A stretch of DNA of 15,481 nt from Candidatus Methanophagales archaeon (GCA_003601795.1 PIXU01000185.1:1-15481), one strand, 5' to 3'; positions 1-5,875 are shown, counted from the first letter of the stretch. Notes: a model not told the origin generated them from the sequence alone. Program-made: numbers and translations.

Positions 1-831
1 CGTGTTATTCGTTTCGTCAGACTCAGGAATCTCGTTATTAGAATCTACGGTTACATTTATCGCAAAAGCATCTCCTGCCATGGGATACCATGAACAGGTG
101 CAATACACTGTTTCGTTAAATTCTCCTGGCAAGAAGGGAACTCGCACCGTACACAACGTAGTTCCATCTACTTCAAACGTAACGTTGAACGGAGATAGAA
201 CACAGACTCCATTGTTTTCTATCACAGCAGATATGTTGTTACATTCGGTGTGCACACCAGGACCAGGTTCTGGTCCGATTGCTCTTCCACCAAGACCCGG
301 GGCATCGTAATTCACCTCGACCTTAGTCACGTTCAGGTCTGGCTCGGGCACCTCACAGGTGAATGTGCCGTTTCTCCATTCTGTTGAAGATTCTACAAAC
401 AATGAACTACCCTCATCGAATATCAATGGAGTTGTGCATAAACTTGTACTAATGCAGTGAATTGTCAGCGTACCGATTAGTACCTCGCCAGTTCGGTTAA
501 ACACCGACGAGAAAGTTATCCACTCTCTGCCATTCACACTTGAATTCCATGTTCCCAATGGCCAAGCATCAGTGTTGCGTTCCCAATCTGTTACATTAGC
601 GCATCCCGAATCATATGTGATATTTAATGTGCCACCTGTACATCCATCTGGATCCGTTATATTAGCCCATACCTCTACCCCTACGGTGTTGCAATATCCG
701 GGAACACTACTATTCTCTGGTTCGAGCCATACCACGTTCTCTGCTGGCTGAGCAGAAGCTGTCGCCGTTATTGCAACCAATGCAAAAAACGCAACTATTC
801 CAAGTAATGCTATTCCATTTTTGTTTCTCAT
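1..831 (-). CDS. Secreted CARDB-domain surface protein, N-terminal part (cut by window edge)
   Basis: The reading frame is open from an ATG at 831 to the window edge, giving 277 codons with no stop. Residues 1-27 look like a Sec signal peptide: a basic start (MRNKNG), a hydrophobic stretch at about 7-22, and ASA|Q as a likely cleavage site. Residues 30-160 form a beta-rich segment (GCTGGTLNITYDSGC, then GEVLIGTLTIHC) that resembles cohesin-like sandwiches, though this is only suggestive. Residues 165-277 end in NEIPESDETNNT, the typical closing strand of a CARDB (cell-adhesion bacterial-type) domain. I count 13 N-x-S/T sequons and 11 cysteines, which fits an exported, glycosylated, disulfide-bonded protein. 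A strong ribosome site (AGGAGGTGA) at 842-850 supports this start. The gene probably continues with more repeats or a membrane/S-layer anchor beyond the window. Its substrate or partner is unknown. Confidence 0.85.
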   Translation of the reverse strand, partial: MRNKNGIALLGIVAFFALVAITATASAQPAENVVWLEPENSSVPGYCNTVGVEVWANITDPDGCTGGTLNITYDSGCANVTDWERNTDAWPLGTWNSSVNGREWITFSSVFNRTGEVLIGTLTIHCISTSLCTTPLIFDEGSSLFVESSTEWRNGTFTCEVPEPDLNVTKVEVNYDAPGLGGRAIGPEPGPGVHTECNNISAVIENNGVCVLSPFNVTFEVDGTTLCTVRVPFLPGEFNETVYCTCSWYPMAGDAFAINVTVDSNNEIPESDETNNT

Positions 832-841
832 CTTTTTCTTT

Positions 842-850
842 TCACCTCCT
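842..850 (-). promoter_or_regulatory. Shine-Dalgarno site of the CARDB gene
   Basis: On the minus strand the sequence AGGAGGTGA lies 10 nt before the ATG at 831. It is one of the strongest ribosome sites in the window and fixes the start. A TATA-like ATATAAATAC lies at 861-870, but a transcript started from it would begin near 840 and lose this site, so the true promoter is probably further upstream. Confidence 0.75.
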
Positions 851-870
851 ATTTGTTTGGGTATTTATAT

Positions 871-889
871 CGCGCCCCTCCTCGGCGCG
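871..889. other. GC-rich hairpin upstream of the CARDB gene
   Basis: CGCGCC at 871-876 and GGCGCG at 884-889 are perfect inverted repeats around a 7-nt loop. On the minus strand, the sense strand of the adjacent gene, the loop reads GAGGAGG and so resembles a second ribosome site. The hairpin is a GC island in AT-rich flanks. It may be a 5'-leader structure or a terminator of unknown transcripts. Confidence 0.5.
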
Positions 890-970
890 CGGGAGAAGAT
901 GATTACCAAAATATCTTCTTCACTCCCTTTTTCTCTTCACCTATTGGGGTACTGCTTTCTTGCCCCATTT

Positions 971-1000
971 CCCCCTCATGGATTCGAACCACGTAGAGGG
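971..1000 (-). other. tRNA-like acceptor/T-arm minihelix
   Basis: Read on the minus strand, CCCUCU, a bulged A, then CGUGG closes a 7-nt loop UUCGAAU, followed by CCAUG and AGGGGG. The inner 5-bp stem and loop match a canonical T-arm, with the closing G-C and a UUCRANY loop. The outer 6 bp stack on it as an acceptor stem does. Two G-U wobbles preserve pairing only on the minus-strand RNA. I find no D arm, anticodon arm or 5' acceptor partner, so this is not a complete tRNA gene. It may be a tRNA-like regulatory element, a tRNA relic, or chance. Confidence 0.4.
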
Positions 1001-1193
1001 CTGGATGGTATTTTCACGCTTTTTGCTCCCTTTCCCCTCCCCATATCTCCGCCTTCTATCTTAGTTTAGTAAGATATACGACTTTTATTGTTGAGGTTAA
1101 TTAAAAAGATTTCCATAGAAGTAGTATGAAGTATAAAAATTGGATTTAAAAATATAACGTATGAAATGGGTTGTATTTGCCGTGGACTTAATT

Positions 1194-1214
1194 TCCAAAC
1201 TCCAAATAACAAAT
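1194..1214 (+). repeat. Three heptad-phased repeats before mtnA
   Basis: TCCAAAC (1194-1200), TCCAAAT (1201-1207) and AACAAAT (1208-1214) are adjacent heptamers sharing the core CAAAY. The same ATTTCCAAA lead-in occurs at 3886-3894. Confidence 0.4.
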
Positions 1215-1258
1215 ACTTACCCAAATCGGACAGACAGGTTGATAACGGATCTACTTCA

Positions 1259-1266
1259 TTTAAATA
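1259..1266 (+). promoter_or_regulatory. TATA box of mtnA
   Basis: TTTAAATA is centred about 46 bp before the mtnA ATG. Archaeal spacing predicts transcription from about 1289, giving a leader of roughly 20 nt with no clear ribosome site. Confidence 0.45.
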
Positions 1267-1308
1267 CTAAATGCCTGTTACTTATACCACCAAGACTAAA
1301 ATATACAA

Positions 1309-2286
1309 ATGAGAACAATCGAGTGGGACGAGAAAAAGGACTCACTAAAACTAATAGATCAGACTTTATTGCCGCGGGAGTACAAGATCGTGGAGTGCAA
1401 GACGTTAGCAGAGCTAATAGAAGCAATACAGCGATTAAAAGTGAGAGGTGCACCTGCATTGGGTGTTGCAGGTGCTTTCGGCGTTGTTTTAGCCTGCATA
1501 AATGAGAAAAGTAAGGAGATTGTAAAAAAGAAGGTTGAGAGGCTTAAAAAAGCACGACCTACGGCTGTAAATCTCTCTTACGGCGTTAACAGGGCATTAA
1601 ATGCAGCAATGCTTGGGAAAAGCACGCAAGAGATGAAAACGTATGCGCTGGAAGAGGCGAAAAAGATGGCAGACGAAGACGTTGCGGTTAACAAAAAGAT
1701 AGGTGAGTATGGAAGTGATCTTCTGGAAGATGGAGATGTGGTATTGACACATTGCAATGCGGGTCGTTTAGCTTGTGTTGATTGGGGAACTGCGCTGGGC
1801 GTAATAAGAACTGCAATAGAGAAAGGAAAAAGAATAGAAGTAATAGCGTGTGAGACCAGACCTCTGAATCAGGGTTCGAGGATAACCGCTTGGGAACTGA
1901 TTCAAGACAAAATCCCGGTTACGTTGATTGCAGATGGCATGAGTGCCGCCGTAATGCGAGAAGGTAAAGTAGATAAAGTGATAGTAGGTGCAGATAGGGT
2001 GGTTAAAGACGGGGTGATAAATAAAATAGGGACTTATATGCATGCAGTGGTTGCGAAAGCGCATAACGTTCCTTTTTACGTTGCCGCTCCACTCTCCAGT
2101 TTTGACTTGAAAAGGCGTTACAAAGAGGTTGTGATAGAGGAAAGAAGTCCTGAAGAGTTGATATTTTTCGCGGGGAAGCAAATTGCACCGCTCACGGTTA
2201 ATGTTTATAATCCCGCATTTGACTTTACCCCTTTTGAGTTGATAGAGGCAGTTATTACGGAGCGCGGCATCTGCTCAAAAATGTAA
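1309..2286 (+). CDS. mtnA: S-methyl-5-thioribose-1-phosphate isomerase (MtnA)
   Basis: This 325-residue protein belongs to the aIF-2B/MtnA sugar-phosphate isomerase family. It converts methylthioribose-1-phosphate to methylthioribulose-1-phosphate in cytoplasmic methionine salvage. Visible hallmarks are RGAPALGV (46-53), HCNAGRLA (148-155) carrying the catalytic Cys149, ETRPLNQGSRITAWEL (182-197), GADRV with catalytic Asp229 (227-231), and NKIGTYMHAVVAKAHNVPFYVAAP (238-261, quoted here only as landmarks). These favour MtnA over the paralogous ribose-1,5-bisphosphate isomerase and over true aIF-2B subunits. The length is normal, somewhat shorter than bacterial MtnA (about 350). The gene stands alone with its own TATA box and ends 34 bp from the convergent methyltransferase gene. 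No other salvage gene is visible nearby. Confidence 0.9.
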   Translation: MRTIEWDEKKDSLKLIDQTLLPREYKIVECKTLAELIEAIQRLKVRGAPALGVAGAFGVVLACINEKSKEIVKKKVERLKKARPTAVNLSYGVNRALNAAMLGKSTQEMKTYALEEAKKMADEDVAVNKKIGEYGSDLLEDGDVVLTHCNAGRLACVDWGTALGVIRTAIEKGKRIEVIACETRPLNQGSRITAWELIQDKIPVTLIADGMSAAVMREGKVDKVIVGADRVVKDGVINKIGTYMHAVVAKAHNVPFYVAAPLSSFDLKRRYKEVVIEERSPEELIFFAGKQIAPLTVNVYNPAFDFTPFELIEAVITERGICSKM

Positions 2287-2320
2287 CCCTTTTCCGTATT
2301 TGTCATTGAATCGAAATAAT

Positions 2321-2935
2321 TTATTCTCCATAATACTCTTTTCCTATCACAAAAACTTCTGCACTTCTTTTACGTGATGCCTCCGGCGAATATGCTCTCG
2401 TATGCCTGAACTTCTCTTTCACACCACCATAAAACTTATTATAATAAGCTCCCTGGAAGATTTTCACCACGAAGTTACCATTTTTCCTTAAAAGCGCAGA
2501 AGCTATGTTTAATGCAGATTTGCTCAGTTCAAAAGAACAAAAATGGTCATAATCTCTATTCCCACTCAACTTTGGCGACACATCTGATAAAACGACATCT
2601 ACCGAATCTTTTCTTTCTGAAAAAAGTTTTTCTCTGATTGCAGAAACAGTCTCCTCTTCACTTGTTATGTCACCTTTTATTGATTCAACGCCTTCCAATT
2701 TTTTTATGTGCTGCAAATCCACGCTTATTACCACCCCTTTCTCTCCGACTAACTCTTTTGCCACCTGTGACCAGCCTCCAGGAGCGGCACCAAGATCTAC
2801 AACCACATCTCCCTCTTTTATCACATCATATTTATCTTCTATTTGCAGCAGCTTAAATGCAGAGCGAGACCTGAAACCTTCTTCTTTTGCTCTTTTGTAA
2901 AACCTGTCTCTTTTCAAGTCTGCTCTTTTTACCAT
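2321..2935 (-). CDS. rlmE: RlmE/FtsJ-type 23S rRNA 2'-O-ribose methyltransferase
   Basis: The 204-residue protein is a SAM-dependent RrmJ/FtsJ-family enzyme that 2'-O-methylates a uridine in the peptidyl-transferase region of large-subunit rRNA. The SAM-binding motif DLGAAPGGW is at 47-55. The family's K-D-K-E tetrad is complete: Lys28 (SAFKL), Asp118 (SDVSPKLSG), Lys158 (VVKIFQG) and Glu193 (SAEVFVI). The length matches bacterial RlmE (about 209), and there is no C-terminal TRAM extension of the kind found in some archaeal homologues. It is the last gene of the sppA run, 29 nt behind the 56-aa gene, so it is probably cotranscribed with it. The exact rRNA target is inferred from the family. 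Confidence 0.9.
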   Translation of the reverse strand: MVKRADLKRDRFYKRAKEEGFRSRSAFKLLQIEDKYDVIKEGDVVVDLGAAPGGWSQVAKELVGEKGVVISVDLQHIKKLEGVESIKGDITSEEETVSAIREKLFSERKDSVDVVLSDVSPKLSGNRDYDHFCSFELSKSALNIASALLRKNGNFVVKIFQGAYYNKFYGGVKEKFRHTRAYSPEASRKRSAEVFVIGKEYYGE

Positions 2936-2964
2936 ACCGAATTCAGTTTTAATTAATTAATACT

Positions 2965-3135
2965 TTATTTCCTCCTCACTCTTACCTCTATCTCCTTCCA
3001 GTCTTCCTTTACACCCTTCAACGCAGAAACAGCACCTGCAATCGCCTTTCCCATTACATTTTGCACGAACTCGTTTGCTCCCACCTCCTCCTTATCCACA
3101 AATATCTCCACTTCTACTCCCTTTTTTTCTTCCAT
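2965..3135 (-). CDS. Small conserved-looking 56-aa protein between sppA and rlmE
   Basis: ATG at 3135 and TAA at 2965-2967 define 56 codons, running from MEEKKGVEVEIFVDKEEV to EDWKEIEVRVRRK. The start lies one base after the sppA stop codon, and the stop is 29 nt before rlmE, so the gene fills the gap exactly. The pattern is beta strand (VEVEIFVDK), an N-E-F-V-Q-N-V-M-G-K-A-I-A-G-A-V-S-A-L-K-G-V helix, then a second strand (WKEIEVRV), suggesting a small beta-alpha-beta fold. It resembles small archaeal proteins of unknown function found in methanogen genomes, but I cannot name a family. It has no signal peptide, membrane segment or Cys cluster. Tight coupling and balanced amphipathic composition argue that it is real. 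Confidence 0.75.
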   Translation of the reverse strand: MEEKKGVEVEIFVDKEEVGANEFVQNVMGKAIAGAVSALKGVKEDWKEIEVRVRRK

Positions 3136-3136
3136 T

Positions 3137-3877
3137 TTACTTCATCATCTCTTCCATTAACCGTCTCAAAAATCCTTTCCTCTTCCTCTCGCCGTAGTCT
3201 ATAAGCTTTTCCCGTTTTATTCCGCTTCGCTCCTTTGCTATCCTTATTGCCAATTCTTTCCCGCCTAAATGGTCTATCAAACCCATTTCTTTTCCTTCTC
3301 GTCCTAAATACACCTTACCTGTGGATAATTCCTTCACTTTCGCATTAGCCAATTTCCTGTTCTTCGCTATGGCATGCAAAAAACTATCCTGAATCTCATC
3401 CAATTCCTTCTTCATCAACTCTCTTTCTTCCTCCGTCGGCTTCTCATACGGCAGTCCTAAACCCTTATAGATGCCCGTCTTTAGTGTCTCAACGTCTATG
3501 CCAAACTTCTTCATCAGCTCACCGATGTCTGGTCTTATGCTCATCGCCCCTATACTGCCCACCGTGCTCAGCTCATCAGCTACAATTTCATCGCACGCGC
3601 TTGCAATCCAATAAGCACCCGAAGCCGCATATTCTCTTACCCATGCTATTGCTGGCTTCTCCATATTTTCTATGCAGGTTGCTATTTCTTTGGATGCAAA
3701 AGGCGTCCCTCCAGGAGAATTTATCTCAAATATCACCGCTTTTATCTTCCGCTTCTTCTCTACTTCCTCTATATCTCTTATTACTTCAGTAGATGCAGCC
3801 ATGATCCCGAAAATCGATTCCTCTGAAGTAATCATCCCTTTTATCGGGATTATCGCAATTGCTCCTTTTTCTTTCAT
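3137..3877 (-). CDS. sppA: SppA-family Ser/Lys protease without a membrane anchor
   Basis: This 246-residue protein is a signal-peptide-peptidase (S49, ClpP-fold) serine protease. Visible are the substrate-binding INSPGG (52-57), the nucleophile region YAASGAYW with Ser86 (83-90), STVGSIGAM (104-112), and the general base Lys138 in TGIYKGLG (134-141). The family normally cleaves residual signal peptides in the membrane. Here the N terminus (MKEKGAIAIIPIKG) has no transmembrane helix, and an in-frame TGA lies three codons upstream, so no longer start exists. The enzyme therefore looks soluble or peripheral. The C terminus is basic (GERKRKGFLRRLMEEMMK) and could contact membrane or nucleic acid. 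It heads the run sppA - 56-aa gene - rlmE and diverges from nadE. Confidence 0.88.
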   Translation of the reverse strand: MKEKGAIAIIPIKGMITSEESIFGIMAASTEVIRDIEEVEKKRKIKAVIFEINSPGGTPFASKEIATCIENMEKPAIAWVREYAASGAYWIASACDEIVADELSTVGSIGAMSIRPDIGELMKKFGIDVETLKTGIYKGLGLPYEKPTEEERELMKKELDEIQDSFLHAIAKNRKLANAKVKELSTGKVYLGREGKEMGLIDHLGGKELAIRIAKERSGIKREKLIDYGERKRKGFLRRLMEEMMK

Positions 3878-3888
3878 TTTACTTCATT

Positions 3889-3909
3889 TCCAAATTACAA
3901 ATTTCAATT
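3889..3909 (+). repeat. Three heptad-phased repeats before sppA
   Basis: TCCAAAT (3889-3895), TACAAAT (3896-3902) and TTCAATT (3903-3909) are adjacent heptamers. They match the sense and phasing of repeats at 1194-1214 and 4807-4834. They lie in the leader region of sppA on the opposite strand. Confidence 0.4.
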
Positions 3910-3990
3910 CTTCTATCAATTTTAACTATCCCATCTAATCTATAATCATAAATAAATATTAGCCATCGGTTTTTCAGTAACCAAATAAAA

Positions 3991-4761
3991 ATGGATGAAT
4001 TGGCATCGAGAATAAGCGAATGGATAAGAAAGAGGGTGAGAGAAGCAGGTGCAAAAGGCGTGGTTCTGGGAATGAGCGGGGGACTTGACTCTTCGGTCAC
4101 TGCGGTATTATGCAAAAAAGCGTTTCCCGATACCACGCTTGGCTTGATAATGCCTTGTTTTTCCTCAAAAGAAGACGTAGTACATGCGAAAATGGTTGCA
4201 AATAAGTTTGGCATAGCGACAAAGGAAATTGACATTTCCGATATCTTCAAATTCCTTTTGAACATCCTGGAAGAACGAGAATACGATAAAGAAGCGAAAG
4301 AAGGTATAGATATTGCGGTGGCTAACCTGAAACCTCGTATCAGGATGATTTGCCTTTATTACTTCGCAAATAAGCTCAATTATTTAGTTGTGGGCACAGG
4401 AAACAAAAGCGAGCTTTCCATTGGATATTTTACAAAATACGGCGATGGCGCTGCGGACATTCTGCCGCTTGGCGACTTACTGAAAACAGAAGAAAGGAAA
4501 TTGGCAGAGGTGCTTGACATTCCCAGAGCAATAATAGAGAAGGTCCCGAGTGCGGGTCTGTGGGCAGGTCAAACAGACGAATCCGAGATTGGAATGAGTT
4601 ATGATGAGCTGGATAAAATCCTATTAGCGATGGAAAGTGGAGATTTTCGCGGTTGCGACCCGGAATTAGAAAAAAGAGTAAAAAAGATGATGGAAGCGTC
4701 GAGACATAAAAGAGAACGGATAGCGGTGTTTAATCACCGACGAGACCGCTGCGAGCACTGA
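3991..4761 (+). CDS. nadE: NH3-dependent NAD+ synthetase
   Basis: The 256-residue enzyme adenylates and amidates nicotinic acid adenine dinucleotide, the last step of NAD+ synthesis. The PP-loop SGGLDSS is at 29-35. Other family signatures are ANLKPRIRM (111-119), GTGNKSELSIGY (135-146), GDGAADILPLGDL (151-163) and PSAGLWAGQTDE (186-197). There is no glutaminase domain, so free ammonia is the expected nitrogen donor, as in most archaeal NadE. The length is typical. An AT-rich TATA-like stretch at about 3945-3960 precedes the ATG by about 35 bp and no ribosome site is seen, so the message may be leaderless. It diverges from sppA and converges on nmd3. Confidence 0.93.
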   Translation: MDELASRISEWIRKRVREAGAKGVVLGMSGGLDSSVTAVLCKKAFPDTTLGLIMPCFSSKEDVVHAKMVANKFGIATKEIDISDIFKFLLNILEEREYDKEAKEGIDIAVANLKPRIRMICLYYFANKLNYLVVGTGNKSELSIGYFTKYGDGAADILPLGDLLKTEERKLAEVLDIPRAIIEKVPSAGLWAGQTDESEIGMSYDELDKILLAMESGDFRGCDPELEKRVKKMMEASRHKRERIAVFNHRRDRCEH

Positions 4762-4762
4762 G

Positions 4763-4785
4763 TCACATGAAGGAATGGGATGTGA
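4763..4785 (+). terminator. Weak hairpin after nadE
   Basis: TCACAT (4763-4768) and ATGTGA (4780-4785) form a 6-bp stem with an 11-nt loop directly after the nadE stop. No T-run follows, so its role as a terminator is weakly supported. Confidence 0.25.
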
Positions 4786-4806
4786 GTTGTCAGGTAAGCC
4801 AAACTC

Positions 4807-4834
4807 CTCAAACCCGAAACCTCAGACCTCACAC
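4807..4834 (+). repeat. Four tandem degenerate heptamers between nadE and nmd3
   Basis: CTCAAAC, CCGAAAC, CTCAGAC and CTCACAC follow each other without spacing. A related GCCAAAC lies just before, at 4798-4804. The array sits in the convergent gap between nadE and nmd3. Confidence 0.5.
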
Positions 4835-4873
4835 TTCTCGTGTAATCTTAATCTTGTGGTTTTCACTCCTTCC

Positions 4874-5614
4874 TCAAGCTCTGGTAGGTAGTCTGACCGA
4901 AAATGACACTCTATAAACATTCTTGCCATCTTTCCTTCCGTATAATCTTCGACTCTCGGAAAAACTACCACCTAATTTCTTTACTATCTGCTTCGAAATC
5001 CTACGACCACATTCCATGCTGCTGACGTATATGTCCCGCCCCTCTTTCAACTTCATTTCTTTAGACACAAAATCCGCTTCTCCTACCGAAGCATATGCAA
5101 TTTTTTCCGCTATTGCAAGTTCCTCGTCCGTTGGGATCCTATTCATTCCCCTTATTTGCACTATACCCTCGTAATATCCACCTGCTATTCTGCTACACCT
5201 TTCACAAGTCTCTTTTTTAAAAATAACTTCTACATCTCCTCTTTCTTCTATTTCTACTCCCTTTATCTCTGCATTTACCTTCAAATAAACAATCGCTCGG
5301 CTCTCATTTTCTTTTTGCTCTTGCCCTAACTCTTCTATTTCAATTTTGCACTCGTATCCATACCGCTTTATTAATTCTTTCATTACAGCATCTACAACTA
5401 CTTCTTCTATGCTCGTTCTCTCTTTTCCTTTGCCTTTAAAATAGCCGCCACAGTTCGCACATACGTTTACATTCACCTTCAAATCGGCATCGATTAAGCT
5501 TGTCTGTTTTATAAAGCAATCCTTGCATAAAGAATCAAAAAGTTCGTTCGTCTTTTTACCACATTTAGGGCAAAATTTACTCCACTTCTCTTTCTCTCTC
5601 TTTCTCTCTTTCAT
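4874..5614 (-). CDS. Nmd3-family large ribosomal subunit assembly protein
   Basis: The 246-residue protein matches the N-terminal core of Nmd3, the late 60S assembly and export adaptor whose archaeal relatives presumably act in large-subunit maturation. Zinc-binding pairs are visible at Cys15/18 and Cys30/33, Cys52/55 (CANCGG) and Cys137/140 (CERCSRIAGGYYEG), followed by IVQIRG. The protein stops at VRLPTRA. In homologues I know, an RLP stretch leads into a further beta domain. One frame shift (+1) at this point would add about 17 residues (PELEEGVKTTRLRLHEKCEV) up to a stop at 4822-4824, so truncation or a frameshift is possible. The start overlaps the 65-aa gene upstream by 38 nt within a purine-rich repeat. 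The start codon is the only Met before the first zinc pair. Confidence 0.85.
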   Translation of the reverse strand: MKERKREKEKWSKFCPKCGKKTNELFDSLCKDCFIKQTSLIDADLKVNVNVCANCGGYFKGKGKERTSIEEVVVDAVMKELIKRYGYECKIEIEELGQEQKENESRAIVYLKVNAEIKGVEIEERGDVEVIFKKETCERCSRIAGGYYEGIVQIRGMNRIPTDEELAIAEKIAYASVGEADFVSKEMKLKEGRDIYVSSMECGRRISKQIVKKLGGSFSESRRLYGRKDGKNVYRVSFSVRLPTRA

Positions 5615-5774
5615 ATCGCTCGGTTATAAAAGCGCGTTTTGCTTTATACTTCACTCTTGCCTCGTCATACCCGTATTCATCTACAAGCTTCTCCAACAAT
5701 CGCTTTTTACTCCCTCCTTTCAGTTGTAACTCTTCCATAACTCCTTTAACTATCTCCTCTTTTACTTCGCTCAT
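5577..5774 (-). CDS. Small charged 65-aa protein upstream of and overlapping nmd3
   Basis: An ATG at 5774 opens 65 codons. The predicted protein is mostly helical and highly charged: MSEVKEEIVKGVMEELQLKG, then a GGSKKRLLEKLVDEYGYDEARV segment, which looks like a small helical domain, and an Arg/Glu-rich tail. A TATA-like AATTTATAG at about 5800-5808 lies some 30 bp upstream, placing transcription almost at the ATG, which supports a real leaderless gene. It overlaps the nmd3 start by 38 nt in the adjacent frame and is probably translationally coupled to it. I do not recognise the family. It could be an independent peptide, or an N-terminal piece of Nmd3 separated by an indel in the repeat tract. 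Confidence 0.6.
   Translation of the reverse strand: MSEVKEEIVKGVMEELQLKGGSKKRLLEKLVDEYGYDEARVKYKAKRAFITERYEREKEREREVE
5585..5612 (-). repeat. 28-nt purine microsatellite in the 65-aa gene / nmd3 overlap
   Basis: On the sense (minus) strand this is an unbroken purine run built of GAAA blocks separated by GA repeats (GAAAGAGA, GAAAGAGAGA, GAAAGAGA, AG). Both overlapping genes read through it, giving EREKERERE in one and KERKREKEK in the other. A gain of one GA would join the two reading frames. Confidence 0.75.
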
Positions 5775-5824
5775 TTTACGTTTATCATTTTGATACTCTG
5801 CTATAAATTATTCCAATCTAAAAG

Positions 5825-5834
5825 TTTTTATATA
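5825..5834 (+). promoter_or_regulatory. TATA box of the rbkR-ribB operon
   Basis: TTTTTATATA lies about 46 bp before the rbkR ATG. Archaeal spacing puts the transcription start at about 5855-5860, inside the palindrome at 5849-5864. Confidence 0.6.
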
Positions 5835-5848
5835 CCTATTTCTTATTA

Positions 5849-5864
5849 TTGAGTTATATCTCAA
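5849..5864 (+). promoter_or_regulatory. Candidate RbkR operator (near-perfect palindrome)
   Basis: TTGAGTTATATCTCAA has 7 of 8 mirrored positions (arms TTGAG/CTCAA and core TATA, with one T/T mismatch). It covers the predicted transcription start of rbkR, where a bound repressor would block initiation. RbkR proteins are known to autoregulate riboflavin genes, so this is the natural site to propose; the assignment is inference. Confidence 0.45.
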
Positions 5865-5875
5865 AAGTGATATAA

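Larger units (their letters stand above)
832..1308. other. 477-bp intergenic region between divergent genes
   Basis: No convincing gene lies here; the open frames are short and have no recognisable motifs. It holds the leader and hairpin of the minus-strand CARDB gene (842-889), a short inverted repeat TGGGG/CCCCA (945-949/963-967), a tRNA-T-arm-like minihelix (971-1000), a heptad-phased repeat (1194-1214), and the TATA box of mtnA (TTTAAATA, 1259-1266). The stretch 1081-1190 is AT-rich, and I see nothing else in it. Confidence 0.6.

Noticed and set aside
971..1060. A complete tRNA gene on the minus strand around GGTTCGAATCC
   Set aside because: Only the T-arm and a local helix can be folded. 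No anticodon arm, D arm or matching 5' acceptor was found upstream on that strand, nor in permuted order downstream.
821..1069. Plus-strand open frame over the CARDB leader
   Set aside because: It runs through the ribosome site, hairpin and tRNA-like helix and reads as a low-complexity Phe/Pro/Leu protein without a ribosome site.
1161..1505. Open frame overlapping the start of mtnA
   Set aside because: It lies mostly over mtnA in another frame, has no motif, and its Arg-rich composition is what a shadow of mtnA would give.
1768..2181. Minus-strand open frames over mtnA, and similar frames over sppA, proS and rio1
   Set aside because: They lie inside strong genes, lack motifs and ribosome sites, and have compositions expected of antisense frames.
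1309..2286. Ribose-1,5-bisphosphate isomerase or aIF-2B subunit for the MtnA gene
   Set aside because: RGAPALGV, HCNAGRLA and ETRPLNQGSRITAWEL fit MtnA better than either paralogue, although activity on other pentose phosphates is not excluded.
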